A stretch of DNA of 49,210 nucleotides from Magnetococcales bacterium (GCA_002689455.1 NZGE01000053.1:1-49210); one strand, 5' to 3'. Positions 30,689 through 39,376 are shown, counted from the stretch's first letter. The notes: generated from the sequence alone by a model not told the origin. Translations and numbers: made by a program.

Positions 30689-31963
30689 ATGGCAAACTTA
30701 TATCAATATGACGACATGGTGGCGTTAAGCACCCTTTCTATAAATCGTAATGTTTTAGAAGATACAATCCCAAACGAAGTTAAAGAAAAGTTAAATCAAT
30801 TGGTTGATGATCTAGAATCTGGAGTGTTTCCAGCATTTTCTATTTCCAGTCGAGATGAAGATATTGTAGGGCTACATTTGCTTGTTGAAAATTGGAAGAA
30901 AAATTTTAAAAACCTTATAGTTATCGGCGTGGGTGGGTCATCTTTAGGGGCACAGGCTCTTGTGAATTTTAAAGGTAAATTCGCTAAAAATTCTATGGAT
31001 ATTTACTTTTTAGATAATGTCGACCCTACAACAGTTGATGGTTTAATTCAAAACTTGCCTTTAACTGAAACGGTTGTTTTGAGTGTAAGTAAGTCGGGTT
31101 CTACATTGGAAACTATGGCGCAAACACTTTTATTCTTTGAAGCTTTTAAGGTACAGGGTTTGCCTGTTGAAAATCACATTGTGGGGCTCACGGAAAATAA
31201 AACTAATACACTGCGAAACTTTCTTGAATCACATAATATTCCTATATTAAATCATCCAGAAGGTGTGGGCGGACGCTTTACTGTTTTAACATTGGTTGGG
31301 TTAATCCCAGCAATTGTAGCTGGTGTCGATGCTGTTAAAATTCGTGAAGGTGCTTTGAGTGTATTGGAAAGTTTCTTGAACTCTCCTTACCAGTCAGATT
31401 CATTTTATGGAGCGCTTTTATCTGTTTATCTTTCTGAAGAAAAAAATATTCAATATATGATGCCTTACAGTGACCGTTTGCGCAAATTTAGCGAATGGTT
31501 TGTGCAGTTATGGGCTGAAAGTTTAGGTAAAGATGGTGTGGGTACAACGCCTGTTTCTGCTGTGGGTAGTACAGATCAGCACAGCGCTTTGCAATTGCTT
31601 ATGGATGGACCAAAAGACAAATTGGTGACGCTTATTGTGCCTGACTCATTTGATGAAGGAAGTCAAATATCAAGTGAACTTGCAAACCAGGTGGGGATTG
31701 AGCATTTAAAAGGTTTAAATTTAGGTAAATTAATTTACCACCAAGCGCAAGGCACAGCCGATGCTTTAACAGCTGCTGGCGTTCCTGTTAGAACATTTTA
31801 CACTCAAAAATTAACTGAAGAGGTTTTAGGTGCACTGATTATGCACTTTATGCTTGAAACAGCTGTTGCAGGTGTTTTGTTCGACGTGAATACTTGGGAC
31901 CAACCCGGTGTTGAGGAAGGTAAAAAACGAACGCTTGAATATTTAATGACATCACATAACTAA
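30689..31963 (+). CDS. pgi: Glucose-6-phosphate isomerase
   Basis: It interconverts glucose-6-phosphate and fructose-6-phosphate in the cytoplasm. Signature segments are IGVGGSSLGAQALVNF, VSKSGSTLETMAQ (phosphate site), GVGGRFTVLTLVGLIPA, GSTDQHSALQLLMDGPKD and FDVNTWDQPGVEEGKKR, with the last containing the catalytic lysine. At 424 aa it belongs to the short bacterial type. It follows the GGDEF-EAL gene by 35 bp, so some read-through is possible, and it ends at a terminator. Confidence 0.95.
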   Translation: MANLYQYDDMVALSTLSINRNVLEDTIPNEVKEKLNQLVDDLESGVFPAFSISSRDEDIVGLHLLVENWKKNFKNLIVIGVGGSSLGAQALVNFKGKFAKNSMDIYFLDNVDPTTVDGLIQNLPLTETVVLSVSKSGSTLETMAQTLLFFEAFKVQGLPVENHIVGLTENKTNTLRNFLESHNIPILNHPEGVGGRFTVLTLVGLIPAIVAGVDAVKIREGALSVLESFLNSPYQSDSFYGALLSVYLSEEKNIQYMMPYSDRLRKFSEWFVQLWAESLGKDGVGTTPVSAVGSTDQHSALQLLMDGPKDKLVTLIVPDSFDEGSQISSELANQVGIEHLKGLNLGKLIYHQAQGTADALTAAGVPVRTFYTQKLTEEVLGALIMHFMLETAVAGVLFDVNTWDQPGVEEGKKRTLEYLMTSHN

Positions 31964-31965
31964 AA

Positions 31966-31993
31966 AAAAGCCCCAGTTTAATGGGCTTTTTTA
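31966..31993. terminator. Terminator between pgi and a convergent gene
   Basis: AAAAGCCC and GGGCTTTT pair around a 9-nt loop and are followed by TT and A-rich sequence. Confidence 0.8.
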
Positions 31994-32010
31994 AAGGGTT
32001 TTTATCGTTA

Positions 32011-32364
32011 TTAAACATACATGTTTTTCTTGAGGGTTAAAAATTGATGGCTATTTAAAGTGGCGTGAGGGATTTGTCCTGAATAATGTGAGAAGATTGT
32101 TTGAATATCTATTTCTTTGCCTGATTCAAGTGTAATAGTGGTTGTTTTAGATGGAAAACCGCAGTAAGTGCTATCATTACACAGTAAAATTTGAGTGGTT
32201 GGGCGCATGCCTGAATTTAAATACATTTGAATATGTTCTGCGTGTGTTGCCGCAATAAGGTTTTTATCTTCAGGTGTAAAATGGCTTGTTGGCTTTAAAG
32301 TTTCTTCTGCTATAAAAAGTTTACCATAATGATGGTTTAATACAAAAACTTGTTGTGGCTTCAT
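32011..32364 (-). CDS. Hypothetical protein (117 aa)
   Basis: A soluble protein with two cysteines (LCNDSTYCGF) and several histidines. AGGAGG precedes the ATG by 5 bp. There is no signal peptide or known motif. It is convergent with pgi and divergent from mutL. I do not recognise it; the middle part (TTITLESGKEIDIQTIFSHYSGQIPH) suggests a small beta-rich domain. Confidence 0.65.
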   Translation of the reverse strand: MKPQQVFVLNHHYGKLFIAEETLKPTSHFTPEDKNLIAATHAEHIQMYLNSGMRPTTQILLCNDSTYCGFPSKTTTITLESGKEIDIQTIFSHYSGQIPHATLNSHQFLTLKKNMYV

Positions 32365-32524
32365 AAGTGCCTCCTAAACAAGGTTAAGTGTTCTAAGGAA
32401 TAAATTGTTGAACGGTATGGAAGGTTGTTTTAACAAATTAAAGTCTATTGTTTTTTATGGTTTTGTCAAAGAAAATCTAATTTGTCATTTAAAAGATAAA
32501 CCTTTTCCGTTATATTCTTTCGTT

Positions 32525-34354
32525 ATGAAAAAGATACAAATATTACCAGAGTTTTTAGCCAACCAAATTGCTGCAGGTGAAGTGGTAGAACGTCCTTCAT
32601 CTGTTATTAAAGAACTTGTTGAAAATGCGTTAGATGCAGGTGCCACACATATTGATGTGGCAGTAGAAGAGTTTGGTACAAAACGCATTGTTGTTAAAGA
32701 TAATGGGCAAGGTATTTCAAAGGATCAATTGCCCTTGGCATTGGAGCGTCATGCAACCTCTAAAATCAAAGAAACAGAAGACCTATTTAATATTCATTCA
32801 TTTGGTTTTCGTGGGGAGGCATTGCCGTCTATTGCTTCGGTTTCAAGATTCTCAATTGCTTCAAAGGCAGAAGGTTTAGACGAGGCATGGGTTTATAAAA
32901 GTGAAGGTGGTAAAAACTTTAATTTAGAGCCTGCGGCACATAATCAAGGTACAACAATTGATGTGGTGGACTTGTTTTATAATACACCTGCTCGTTTAAA
33001 GTTTTTAAAAGCAAAACGCACCGAAATGGAGCATGTGCATGACGTTGTTGTTCGTTTGGCGCTTGCAAACCCAAAAGTAAGTTTCAAATTAATTTCAGAT
33101 GGTGACGAGGTTTTACGCTTTACAGCCGCAGAAAGTGAGTCCTTAGACGATATGCTACCACGTCTTTCTTCTTTTATGGGGCGAGACTTTGTGGATAATG
33201 CCATAGGTGTAGACCTTGACCGCGGTGACATGGCCATTAAAGGTTTTGTGAGTTTGCCAACATACAATGTGTCTACCACACGTAAGCAATACATGTATAT
33301 TAATGGCCGTCCTGTGAAAGATAAGCTTTTGATGGGAGCTTTAAAAAATGCTTATCACGATTTATTGCATACAGGTCGTCACCCTGCCGCTGTTTTGTTT
33401 ATTGAAATGGATGCAAGGGCTGTAGATGTGAACGTGCACCCAGCAAAAGCGGAGGTACGCTTTAAGGATGGGCGCAGCGTGTTTGGTATGATTCGTACCT
33501 GTGTGCGCCAAGCCTTAGATGAACATAGCACAGATGTTAGCACAACGCCTTCAGAAGAAGCGTTGAGACGTTTTGAAACCAAGACTTTACCCCAAAGTTC
33601 TCAGCCAAGGTTTGATTACTCGGGCTTTGGAAATTCTTCTAACTCAGCTATTGTAAGTTCTTCATTTGCACAAGCTAGAACAGTTGAAGAAGATACGCCT
33701 GAAATTTCGTATGAAGCGCCACATATTCCACAGGAAGAATATGAAGTGGAAACATCAAAGGAAAGTTTTAATAATCACCCTATGGGGGCGGCTGTGGCGC
33801 AAGTTCATGGCACCTATATTGTGGCACAAACAGAAAATAGTATGATTGTGGTGGATCAACATGCTGCCCATGAACGTTTGGTTTATGAACGATTTAAAAA
33901 ACAAATTTTAAATGGACGCGTTGAAAGGCAAGCACTGCTATTGCCTGAAATTGTTGAGCTTAAAGAAACAGATGTAGAAGCATTGATTGAACGTGAAGAC
34001 GAGCTTTTAGCCTTTGGTTTGGAAGTGGAACAGTTTGGTCCTCAGGCCATTTCTGTGCGTGCAACACCAGCACTTTTAGGCGAAGTTAATGCCAAGCAGT
34101 TGGTGCTTGATATGGTTGAAGACCTACGCAATATGAAAAAAGAAACAACACTTCAAGAAAGTTTGGAAGACTTTTTAAGTACAATGGCTTGCCATGGTTC
34201 CATTCGGGCAAACCGTAAGCTTTCAGTTGCTGATATGAATGCTATTCTGCGCGACATGGAAACAACGCCAAACAGTGCACAGTGTAATCATGGACGTCCA
34301 ACATACATTGAACTTAAAACAAACGATATTGAGCGATTGTTTGGTAGAAGATAA
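32525..34354 (+). CDS. mutL: DNA mismatch repair protein MutL
   Basis: MutL links mismatch recognition by MutS to strand removal. The N-terminal GHKL ATPase is clear: IQILPEFLANQIAAGEVVERPSSVIKELVENALDAGAT, DNGQGI, and HATSKIKETEDLFNIHSFGFRGEALPSIASV. The C-terminal domain carries DQHAAHERLVYE (about 444-455), the DQHA-x2-E-x4-E endonuclease motif of MutL proteins from bacteria without MutH, and ends ACHGSIRANRKL...QCNHGRPTYIEL. The track start at 32405 adds 40 unrelated residues; the ATG at 32525 fits the family. It has no Shine-Dalgarno, but a -10-like TATATT lies 8 bp upstream, suggesting a leaderless mRNA. Confidence 0.96.
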   Translation: MKKIQILPEFLANQIAAGEVVERPSSVIKELVENALDAGATHIDVAVEEFGTKRIVVKDNGQGISKDQLPLALERHATSKIKETEDLFNIHSFGFRGEALPSIASVSRFSIASKAEGLDEAWVYKSEGGKNFNLEPAAHNQGTTIDVVDLFYNTPARLKFLKAKRTEMEHVHDVVVRLALANPKVSFKLISDGDEVLRFTAAESESLDDMLPRLSSFMGRDFVDNAIGVDLDRGDMAIKGFVSLPTYNVSTTRKQYMYINGRPVKDKLLMGALKNAYHDLLHTGRHPAAVLFIEMDARAVDVNVHPAKAEVRFKDGRSVFGMIRTCVRQALDEHSTDVSTTPSEEALRRFETKTLPQSSQPRFDYSGFGNSSNSAIVSSSFAQARTVEEDTPEISYEAPHIPQEEYEVETSKESFNNHPMGAAVAQVHGTYIVAQTENSMIVVDQHAAHERLVYERFKKQILNGRVERQALLLPEIVELKETDVEALIEREDELLAFGLEVEQFGPQAISVRATPALLGEVNAKQLVLDMVEDLRNMKKETTLQESLEDFLSTMACHGSIRANRKLSVADMNAILRDMETTPNSAQCNHGRPTYIELKTNDIERLFGRR

Positions 34355-34373
34355 TATAAAGTAATTTAAAGCT

Positions 34374-35078
34374 ATGAGTGATCAACAAAAAACAATTGCT
34401 ATTTTTAGCCACGGTGCCAAGCCTCGTTTAGGCGCAATTCAGTCATCTTTATCGAAGGCTAATTTAAGTTGGAAGGTTTTTGAGCTTGGTAAAGGTGATA
34501 AATTGCCAGAATCAACAGATGATATTCATGGTGTTATTCTTTTAGGTGGTCCGATGGGGGCTTATGAAACTGATAAATACCCTTGGTTGGCGCATGAAAT
34601 GGATTTTGTTCAAAAAGTTATTCAACAAGGTAAAGCTGTTTTGGGGATATGCCTGGGCTGTCAAATGTTAGCTAAAATTCACAAAGGTCAGGTGTTTGCA
34701 GGTGATAAAGGCTTTTGCGTAGGTTTTAGGCATTTATATGTGCATGAACCTGACGATGTTTTTGGTTCTGAACTTGAAAATTTAAACGGTTTTAGTTGGC
34801 ACGGCGATACTTACAAGCTTGGCGAAGGTTGTGATCGCATTATTACAGGAAGCTATTACCACGAACAGGGTGTTAAATTTGGTGAAAAAGTTTATGGTGT
34901 TCAGTTTCACCCTGAAGTAACAGAGGAAATTATTCAGGCGTGGTACATGCGTGATATTCAAGCGGGCACATTGCCTGAATGTGCAAAGCCTATGCATGAA
35001 ACTCTTGAAGATGCAAAACGTTATTTGCCACCTGTGCACACTTGGTTGGAAAATTTTATAAGCCGCTTATTTTGTTAA
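34374..35078 (+). CDS. Class I glutamine amidotransferase (GMP-synthase-like)
   Basis: A stand-alone glutaminase domain: GVILLGGPMGAYETDKYPWL, the nucleophile in VLGICLGCQMLAK, and the His-Glu pair in GVQFHPEVTEEI. The C-terminal 40 residues are extra. Such proteins are often annotated as GMP-synthase-like or gamma-glutamyl hydrolases; the acceptor is unknown and no synthetase partner lies nearby. It follows mutL by 19 bp and is probably co-transcribed. Confidence 0.85.
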   Translation: MSDQQKTIAIFSHGAKPRLGAIQSSLSKANLSWKVFELGKGDKLPESTDDIHGVILLGGPMGAYETDKYPWLAHEMDFVQKVIQQGKAVLGICLGCQMLAKIHKGQVFAGDKGFCVGFRHLYVHEPDDVFGSELENLNGFSWHGDTYKLGEGCDRIITGSYYHEQGVKFGEKVYGVQFHPEVTEEIIQAWYMRDIQAGTLPECAKPMHETLEDAKRYLPPVHTWLENFISRLFC

Positions 35079-35170
35079 TGCGTACACCTTGACAAATTGT
35101 ATGCATTTCTCTATCTCTTAATGTGATTTATCGAAACACATTTCTTTTTTACAAAACCTGAGGAGGTTTT

Positions 35171-35749
35171 ATGTATCACAGTTCAAGTAACGGTAGCGGT
35201 TTTTTAATGATTGGTTTGGCTGTTTTATGGATCTCTTTTTTTGTTTCAATGGCAGGGGGAAAATCTGAACCCAGCACATCTTCAGTTCCGCCTCAAATGG
35301 AAGCGCAGGTCGGTAGTCGTACGCCTCATATGTTAGGTGATATACAAAATGAACCTGTTTCTGCTTTTGAAGCAGCATATAATGAAATTGTATATCCACC
35401 TATAATGCTGCAAAATGTTGAGCCTTTACCCAACCCTTCTGTCTATGCAGAGAAATGGTATAAAACTGTTTTGAATCCGTTTAAAGGTGTTCCGGTCACA
35501 CCTTGTAGCGGTAATGGTGTTATGTTAAGTGGTGAGCAATGTACAAGCTACATGACAAACCTTGAAACAAGTATTCGGAGCCTGGAAATTGCATTGGCAA
35601 GCCAAAAAGCAGAAAATGTGGCTTTACAACAAGCGTTGGCTACTTTGAAAGAGGAGTTGGAAACCGTAAAAGCCACAAAAGAGGAATATCAATCGGCTTT
35701 GGAAGGCATTTCAAAGCTTATTCCGAATTCTATTGAAAGTAAGAAATAG
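35171..35749 (+). CDS. Hypothetical membrane-anchored coiled-coil protein
   Basis: A single N-terminal hydrophobic segment (GFLMIGLAVLWISFFVSMAGG) anchors the protein, or acts as a signal. It is followed by a proline- and serine-rich linker, a central part with one cysteine pair (CSGNGVMLSGEQC) and a C-terminal coiled coil (YMTNLETSIRSLEIALASQKAENVALQQALATLKEELETVKATKEEYQ). GAGGAGG precedes the ATG. Not recognised. It is probably periplasmic, given the cysteine pair. Confidence 0.7.
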   Translation: MYHSSSNGSGFLMIGLAVLWISFFVSMAGGKSEPSTSSVPPQMEAQVGSRTPHMLGDIQNEPVSAFEAAYNEIVYPPIMLQNVEPLPNPSVYAEKWYKTVLNPFKGVPVTPCSGNGVMLSGEQCTSYMTNLETSIRSLEIALASQKAENVALQQALATLKEELETVKATKEEYQSALEGISKLIPNSIESKK

Positions 35750-35762
35750 ATAGCGAAGTTTA

Positions 35763-35790
35763 AAAAACCTCCCTTTTGGGAGGTTTTTTT
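35763..35790. terminator. Bidirectional terminator before rsmD
   Basis: AAAAAACCTCCC-TTTT-GGGAGGTTTTTTT is a perfect hairpin with A- and T-runs, overlapping the rsmD stop by two bases. Confidence 0.92.
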
Positions 35791-36337
35791 ATTGCTGTTC
35801 AAGAAGGTAAAGTGTGCTTTTACCGTATTTTTTGCTTTTTAACAGTTCAAACCCTTCAGGCTCGGGGTTGAAATTCAGTTTACTTTCAACTTCAACAAGC
35901 CACAAAGTCCCAGTGGTTCCAAATTGTTCTTTCTGTTTCAATATTTCGTTTGCAAGGCCTTGGCCGTAAGGCGGGTCTGCAAATATGATTTCTGCTTTTT
36001 CTGCCATGTGGAAGTTTAAAACGTCTTGTCTTTTTACGTCCCACTGCTCGGTTGGTATTTTGCAATGTGCTAGGTTTTTTTGTGCCCATTGGGTGTCTGT
36101 ATCTACAAAAGTAACCTTTTCAGCTCCACGAGAAAGCAGTTCAATGCCGGCAGCTCCACTGCCACAGAATAGGTCTAGGCAAAGTTTATCTGCAAATTCT
36201 GTACGTGCAAAAAGCATGCTGAAGCCAGCTTCTCGAACGCGCGCTTTGGTTGGGCGAACAGGGCTTTCATCGCCTTTGAAATCAGGTGTTTCAAGGTTTC
36301 TGCCACGGTAAAGGCCGCTAATAACTTTCACACTCAT
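35789..36337 (-). CDS. rsmD: 16S rRNA (guanine-966-N2)-methyltransferase RsmD
   Basis: The Rossmann-fold methyltransferase core is visible: CLDLFCGSGAAGIELLSRGAEKVTFVDTD (SAM-binding) and IIFADPPYGQGL, the DPPY motif for N6/N2 amino methylation. The N-terminal KVISGLYRGRNLETP...RPTKARVREAGFSML is characteristic of RsmD. At 182 aa it has the normal length. It starts one base after the rluB stop, so the two are co-translated. Confidence 0.94.
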   Translation of the reverse strand: MSVKVISGLYRGRNLETPDFKGDESPVRPTKARVREAGFSMLFARTEFADKLCLDLFCGSGAAGIELLSRGAEKVTFVDTDTQWAQKNLAHCKIPTEQWDVKRQDVLNFHMAEKAEIIFADPPYGQGLANEILKQKEQFGTTGTLWLVEVESKLNFNPEPEGFELLKSKKYGKSTLYLLEQQ

Positions 36338-36338
36338 A

Positions 36339-37091
36339 TTACTGTTTCACATTCATTGTTTCTAAAATAGCTTTGCAAATTTTACCAGGGACTTCATCAA
36401 TCAACCCTTTTGGTAAGCGACCAAGTTCAAACCCTCCATACGCAATTCGTTTTAAGCGAGAAACACGTAAACCTAATGCTTCCATCATATTACGAATTTC
36501 ACGGTTTTTACCTTCGGTTAAAGTTAGTGTTACCCATGAGTTTCTACCTGTGGCTTCGCCATTAATTTGTACTTTTGCTGGGGCATATTGCATACCATTG
36601 TGTTTAATGCCTTTTTCAATAGCTTTAATTTGGTCAAGGCTTAAATTCCCATCAATACGAACCTCATAAACACGTTCAATAAAAGTGCTTGGTTTCATCA
36701 GTTTGTCAGCCATAGAAGGTGTGTCGGTAAACAAAATTAAACCTTCCGAATCAAGGTCTAATCGACCAACGTTAATGAGCCTTGGTAAACCTTTTGGAAT
36801 AAGCTCAAAAATTGTTTTGCGACCTTCTGGGTCGTGTGTTGTGCAAATGTAGCCTCGTGGTTTGTGTAATCTAAAAATGCGAGGTGCTTTGTCATTTAAG
36901 GCGATGATTTCTCCTTTAACCTTTACTTCATCGCTGTTTTCAATATTTAAAGCTGGCGAATCAATTGTTTTGCCATTTACTTGTACAAAGCCTTGTTCAA
37001 TCCAACGCTCGGCTTCACGGCGTGAGCATAAGCCTGCAGCTGCAATGAACTTTGCAATTCTTTGTGGTTTGTTTTCATTATTTTGTGGCAT
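36339..37091 (-). CDS. rluB: 23S rRNA pseudouridine synthase, RluB/RsuA family
   Basis: An N-terminal S4 RNA-binding domain (QRIAKFIAAAGLCSRREAERWIEQGFVQVNGK) is followed by the synthase domain with the catalytic aspartate in NVGRLDLDSEGLILFTD, and then REIRNMMEALGLRVSRLKRIAYG. RluB of E. coli modifies U2605 of 23S rRNA; the precise target here is inferred. It is adjacent to rsmD and near tadA, as in many alphaproteobacteria. Its start overlaps the end of the upstream peptidase gene by 14 bp. Confidence 0.9.
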   Translation of the reverse strand: MPQNNENKPQRIAKFIAAAGLCSRREAERWIEQGFVQVNGKTIDSPALNIENSDEVKVKGEIIALNDKAPRIFRLHKPRGYICTTHDPEGRKTIFELIPKGLPRLINVGRLDLDSEGLILFTDTPSMADKLMKPSTFIERVYEVRIDGNLSLDQIKAIEKGIKHNGMQYAPAKVQINGEATGRNSWVTLTLTEGKNREIRNMMEALGLRVSRLKRIAYGGFELGRLPKGLIDEVPGKICKAILETMNVKQ

Positions 37092-37791
37092 CTATAAAGG
37101 CTTTCATGATTTTGTAATGTGGTGAGTTTTTGTCATTTATAAAAAATTCTGGGTGCCATTGAACGCCTATCGCAAATTTATGGGAAGGGATCTCTATGGC
37201 TTCGATACATTCGTCTTCACTGCACGTGGCACTCACAACTGTTTGACCTTTTACGGCTGTGACAGCTTCAGTGTGTGCGCTATTCACTTCGAAGGATTCT
37301 ATTTGGGTTATTTCAAAAAGCTTTGACTTTTTGTTAACAGTTACGCTGTGTGAAAACTCTTCTTTTGGTGCGCCGTTTAAATGGTCTATATTCGTGTTTA
37401 GTTTTTGATGTACGTTTTTAGTCATAGTTGCACCCGGTACACATGCTAAAAATTGCATGCCAGCGCAAATGCCTAAAATGGGAATGTTTTTTTCAAGTGC
37501 ACTTTGGGTTAGTTTTTTGTAAAAGTTCGACCAACTTTGTGCTTTTGGTAATTCTGCTGACTGTTCTTCGTACCATTCAGTTGGTGAAGAGAAGGAGCCC
37601 CCTGGTAATAAAATACCATCAATCATGTTTAAATAATCATCGTAGTTTTCAATGTTGTAAGTAAGCGCTATGGGTGTTCCACCAAGCGTACTAACTGCAT
37701 CGAAATAGTTTTTTTCCATGGCGTAATGCGGAAGTCTTGAAAAAGAGCTCTCCTTCATGCCAAGGGGGATTCCGATAACTGGTTTCGTCAC
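37078..37791 (-). CDS. Gamma-glutamyl-gamma-aminobutyrate hydrolase-like (class I amidotransferase, C26)
   Basis: The family order is kept: KPVIGIPLG at the start, YFDAVSTLGGTPIALTY, GILLPGG, the nucleophile in PILGICAGMQFLA, SAHTEAV, and the catalytic His-Glu in IGVQWHPEFF. PuuD of E. coli releases GABA from gamma-glutamyl-GABA in putrescine breakdown; no other putrescine gene is near, so the substrate is open. It is first in a three-gene minus-strand unit with rluB and rsmD, an unusual partner for two RNA-modifying enzymes. Confidence 0.85.
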   Translation of the reverse strand: MTKPVIGIPLGMKESSFSRLPHYAMEKNYFDAVSTLGGTPIALTYNIENYDDYLNMIDGILLPGGSFSSPTEWYEEQSAELPKAQSWSNFYKKLTQSALEKNIPILGICAGMQFLACVPGATMTKNVHQKLNTNIDHLNGAPKEEFSHSVTVNKKSKLFEITQIESFEVNSAHTEAVTAVKGQTVVSATCSEDECIEAIEIPSHKFAIGVQWHPEFFINDKNSPHYKIMKAFIDATK

Positions 37792-37979
37792 GTTTAAATA
37801 ATGTCCTTATCCTTAAGGGTTTTCGGGTATTTTTTTATCATGAAGCTGGGTTGAATACAAGTATTTAATTGACAGGTGTGTGTGAAATGTGTCACATTTT
37901 CTATTCATATTGATATATTTTAAATTAATGGTTTAAGTTTTTGATATGTATAAGAATTAATGTTTAAAGGTTTTCCTGT

Positions 37980-38459
37980 TTGAGTTTGGATATTGAAAAA
38001 TGTATGGCAATTGCTTTTGAAGAGGCTGAAAGTGCGATGCAAGAAGGTGAGATACCGGTAGGTGCCGCTTTATTTCATGGGCAAACTGGCAAATTAATTG
38101 CAAAAGCGCATAACAAAACACTGCAAAATGTTGACCCAACATGGCATGCGGAAATGGATGTTATAAAAAATGCATGCAAGACCCTTGAAACAACATATTT
38201 GAATGATTACGTATTGTTCACAACTTTAGAGCCTTGTGCAATGTGTGCAACGGCTTGTGCCCATGCCAAAGTTGGGCAAATTTACTTTGGTGCATATGAT
38301 GTAAAAAGCGGAGGAACAGTTAATGGCGCTCGGATTTTTAACCAGCAGACGTGTCACCACAAGCCCGAAGTTTACGGAGGGATTATGGAAGGAATATGTC
38401 AAGGACTCATTCGGGACTTTTTCAAGAAGAAGAGGGGTTTGGGAGCCGTCTCGTCTTGA
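37980..38459 (+). CDS. tadA: tRNA-specific adenosine deaminase TadA
   Basis: It converts A34 of tRNA-Arg(ACG) to inosine. The cytidine-deaminase-type zinc site is complete: WHAEMDVI (His, catalytic Glu) and LEPCAMCATAC (PCxxC). The early EEAESAMQEGEIPVGAALFHG and NKTLQNVDPTWHAE also fit. The start is a TTG with AAAGG 9 bp upstream. The sequence is somewhat divergent, so a related nucleoside deaminase is possible, but the location opposite rluB-rsmD supports TadA. Its last 137 bp overlap the next gene in another frame. Confidence 0.88.
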   Translation: MSLDIEKCMAIAFEEAESAMQEGEIPVGAALFHGQTGKLIAKAHNKTLQNVDPTWHAEMDVIKNACKTLETTYLNDYVLFTTLEPCAMCATACAHAKVGQIYFGAYDVKSGGTVNGARIFNQQTCHHKPEVYGGIMEGICQGLIRDFFKKKRGLGAVSS

Positions 38460-38985
38460 GAAATGGCGTGAGACTTTAGCCTCAGGCGATGTTGTTGTTG
38501 CTCCAGCTGAAGGTGTTTATGGTTATTGCTGCGACCCGTTTAACGAGCGCGCTATTTATAAAGTTATGTCTTTAAAACAGCGTTCTTCTGCAAAAGGTTT
38601 TATTGTACTTTGTCGTAATATTTTTGATGTGATGCGTGTGGCAGACGTTACAGGTGTTTACGAAAAGGAAATTCGCAGGGCGATGGATGCTCATTGGCCT
38701 GGTGCTGTTACGCTTATTTTGCCTGCAAAATCAAGTCTTTCAGATGCTCTTACAGGCGGTAAAGGTACGGTGGCTGTGCGTATTCCTTCAGTGCTTTACA
38801 TGCATGAATATTTATCGAAATGGAAAGGGCCTTTGGTTTCCACCAGTTTGAATATCTCGGGTTATCCTCCAGCGCGTTATGAGGCTGAAATTCCATACGG
38901 GCCAATTGCTTTAAAATATCCAGAAACGCTTTCTGGTACAAGCTCACGTATTTACAATGTTTTAACCGGTGAATGGCTGCGTTAA
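38323..38985 (+). CDS. tsaC: TsaC/Sua5 (YrdC-domain) threonylcarbamoyl-AMP synthase, starting inside tadA
   Basis: The YrdC domain makes threonylcarbamoyl-AMP for t6A37 of ANN-decoding tRNAs. WRETLASGDVVVAPAEGVYGYCCDPFNERAIYKVMSLKQRSSAKGFIVL, the HWPGAVTLIL segment and VSTSLNISGYPPARYEAE are its hallmarks; PAEGVYG replaces the usual PTETVYG. The domain begins near residue 46. No ATG, GTG or TTG occurs in frame between 38323 and that point, whereas the ATG at 38323 has GGAGGAA 6 bp upstream. The gene therefore appears to overlap tadA by 137 bp out of phase. A +1 frameshift fusion with TadA is an alternative. Confidence 0.82.
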   Translation: MALGFLTSRRVTTSPKFTEGLWKEYVKDSFGTFSRRRGVWEPSRLEKWRETLASGDVVVAPAEGVYGYCCDPFNERAIYKVMSLKQRSSAKGFIVLCRNIFDVMRVADVTGVYEKEIRRAMDAHWPGAVTLILPAKSSLSDALTGGKGTVAVRIPSVLYMHEYLSKWKGPLVSTSLNISGYPPARYEAEIPYGPIALKYPETLSGTSSRIYNVLTGEWLR

Positions 38986-39000
38986 TTTTTAAAAATTTCT

Positions 39001-39028
39001 AAAAGCACCTTTTTAGGGTGCTTTTTTT
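39001..39028 (+). terminator. Rho-independent terminator after tsaC
   Basis: AAAAGCACC-TTTTTA-GGGTGCTTTTTTT hairpin with a T-run. Confidence 0.9.
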
Positions 39029-39297
39029 GTGCGCGTGATGATGTGTATGTATTCAATTTTTGTTTTGAATCTGTATTTTGTATATTTTTTTTTGTTGCTT
39101 TAATAGCACGGAAAAAAGGATGCATAAACGACGCATATGAACGGATATGTATGAGAAATAAGTTTCTTTAATGCGCTTTTATAGCTGTTTTAACCCTTAA
39201 ATGTGAATGTGTACAATAAGTTTGCGTATGTTATGTGAAAAAGGTCTTAACCTGTGTCAGTTGTTAACATTGTATGTATAGGTTTTTAAGGGGTAAA

Positions 39298-39336
39298 ATG
39301 TCAGTTTTATGGTTCTCTTGGTTTTTATTTTTTTAG
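39298..39336 (+). CDS. Possible 12-aa hydrophobic peptide
   Basis: AAGGGGTAAA-ATG opens a frame MSVLWFSWFLFF followed by a stop, and a terminator starts at once. The good ribosome site and the close terminator are suggestive of a short hydrophobic peptide, but an ORF this short is easily a chance event. No plus-strand gene follows, so it is not a leader peptide of a downstream gene. Confidence 0.25.
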   Translation: MSVLWFSWFLFF

Positions 39337-39337
39337 T

Positions 39338-39367
39338 AAAAAAACCTCCCGTTGGGGAGGTTTTTTG
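39338..39367. terminator. Bidirectional terminator, end of the symporter gene
   Basis: AAAAAAACCTCCC-GTT-GGGGAGGTTTTTT hairpin with A- and T-runs on both sides. Confidence 0.92.
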
Positions 39368-39376
39368 TTTCGATGG

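Larger units (their letters stand above)
38986..39376. other. 391-bp stretch without a convincing gene
   Basis: A terminator for tsaC (39001-39028) is followed by about 270 bp of AT-rich sequence, a possible 12-codon ORF (39298-39336) and a bidirectional terminator. No tRNA or known RNA was recognised. A short RNA ending at 39367 is possible. Confidence 0.5.
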
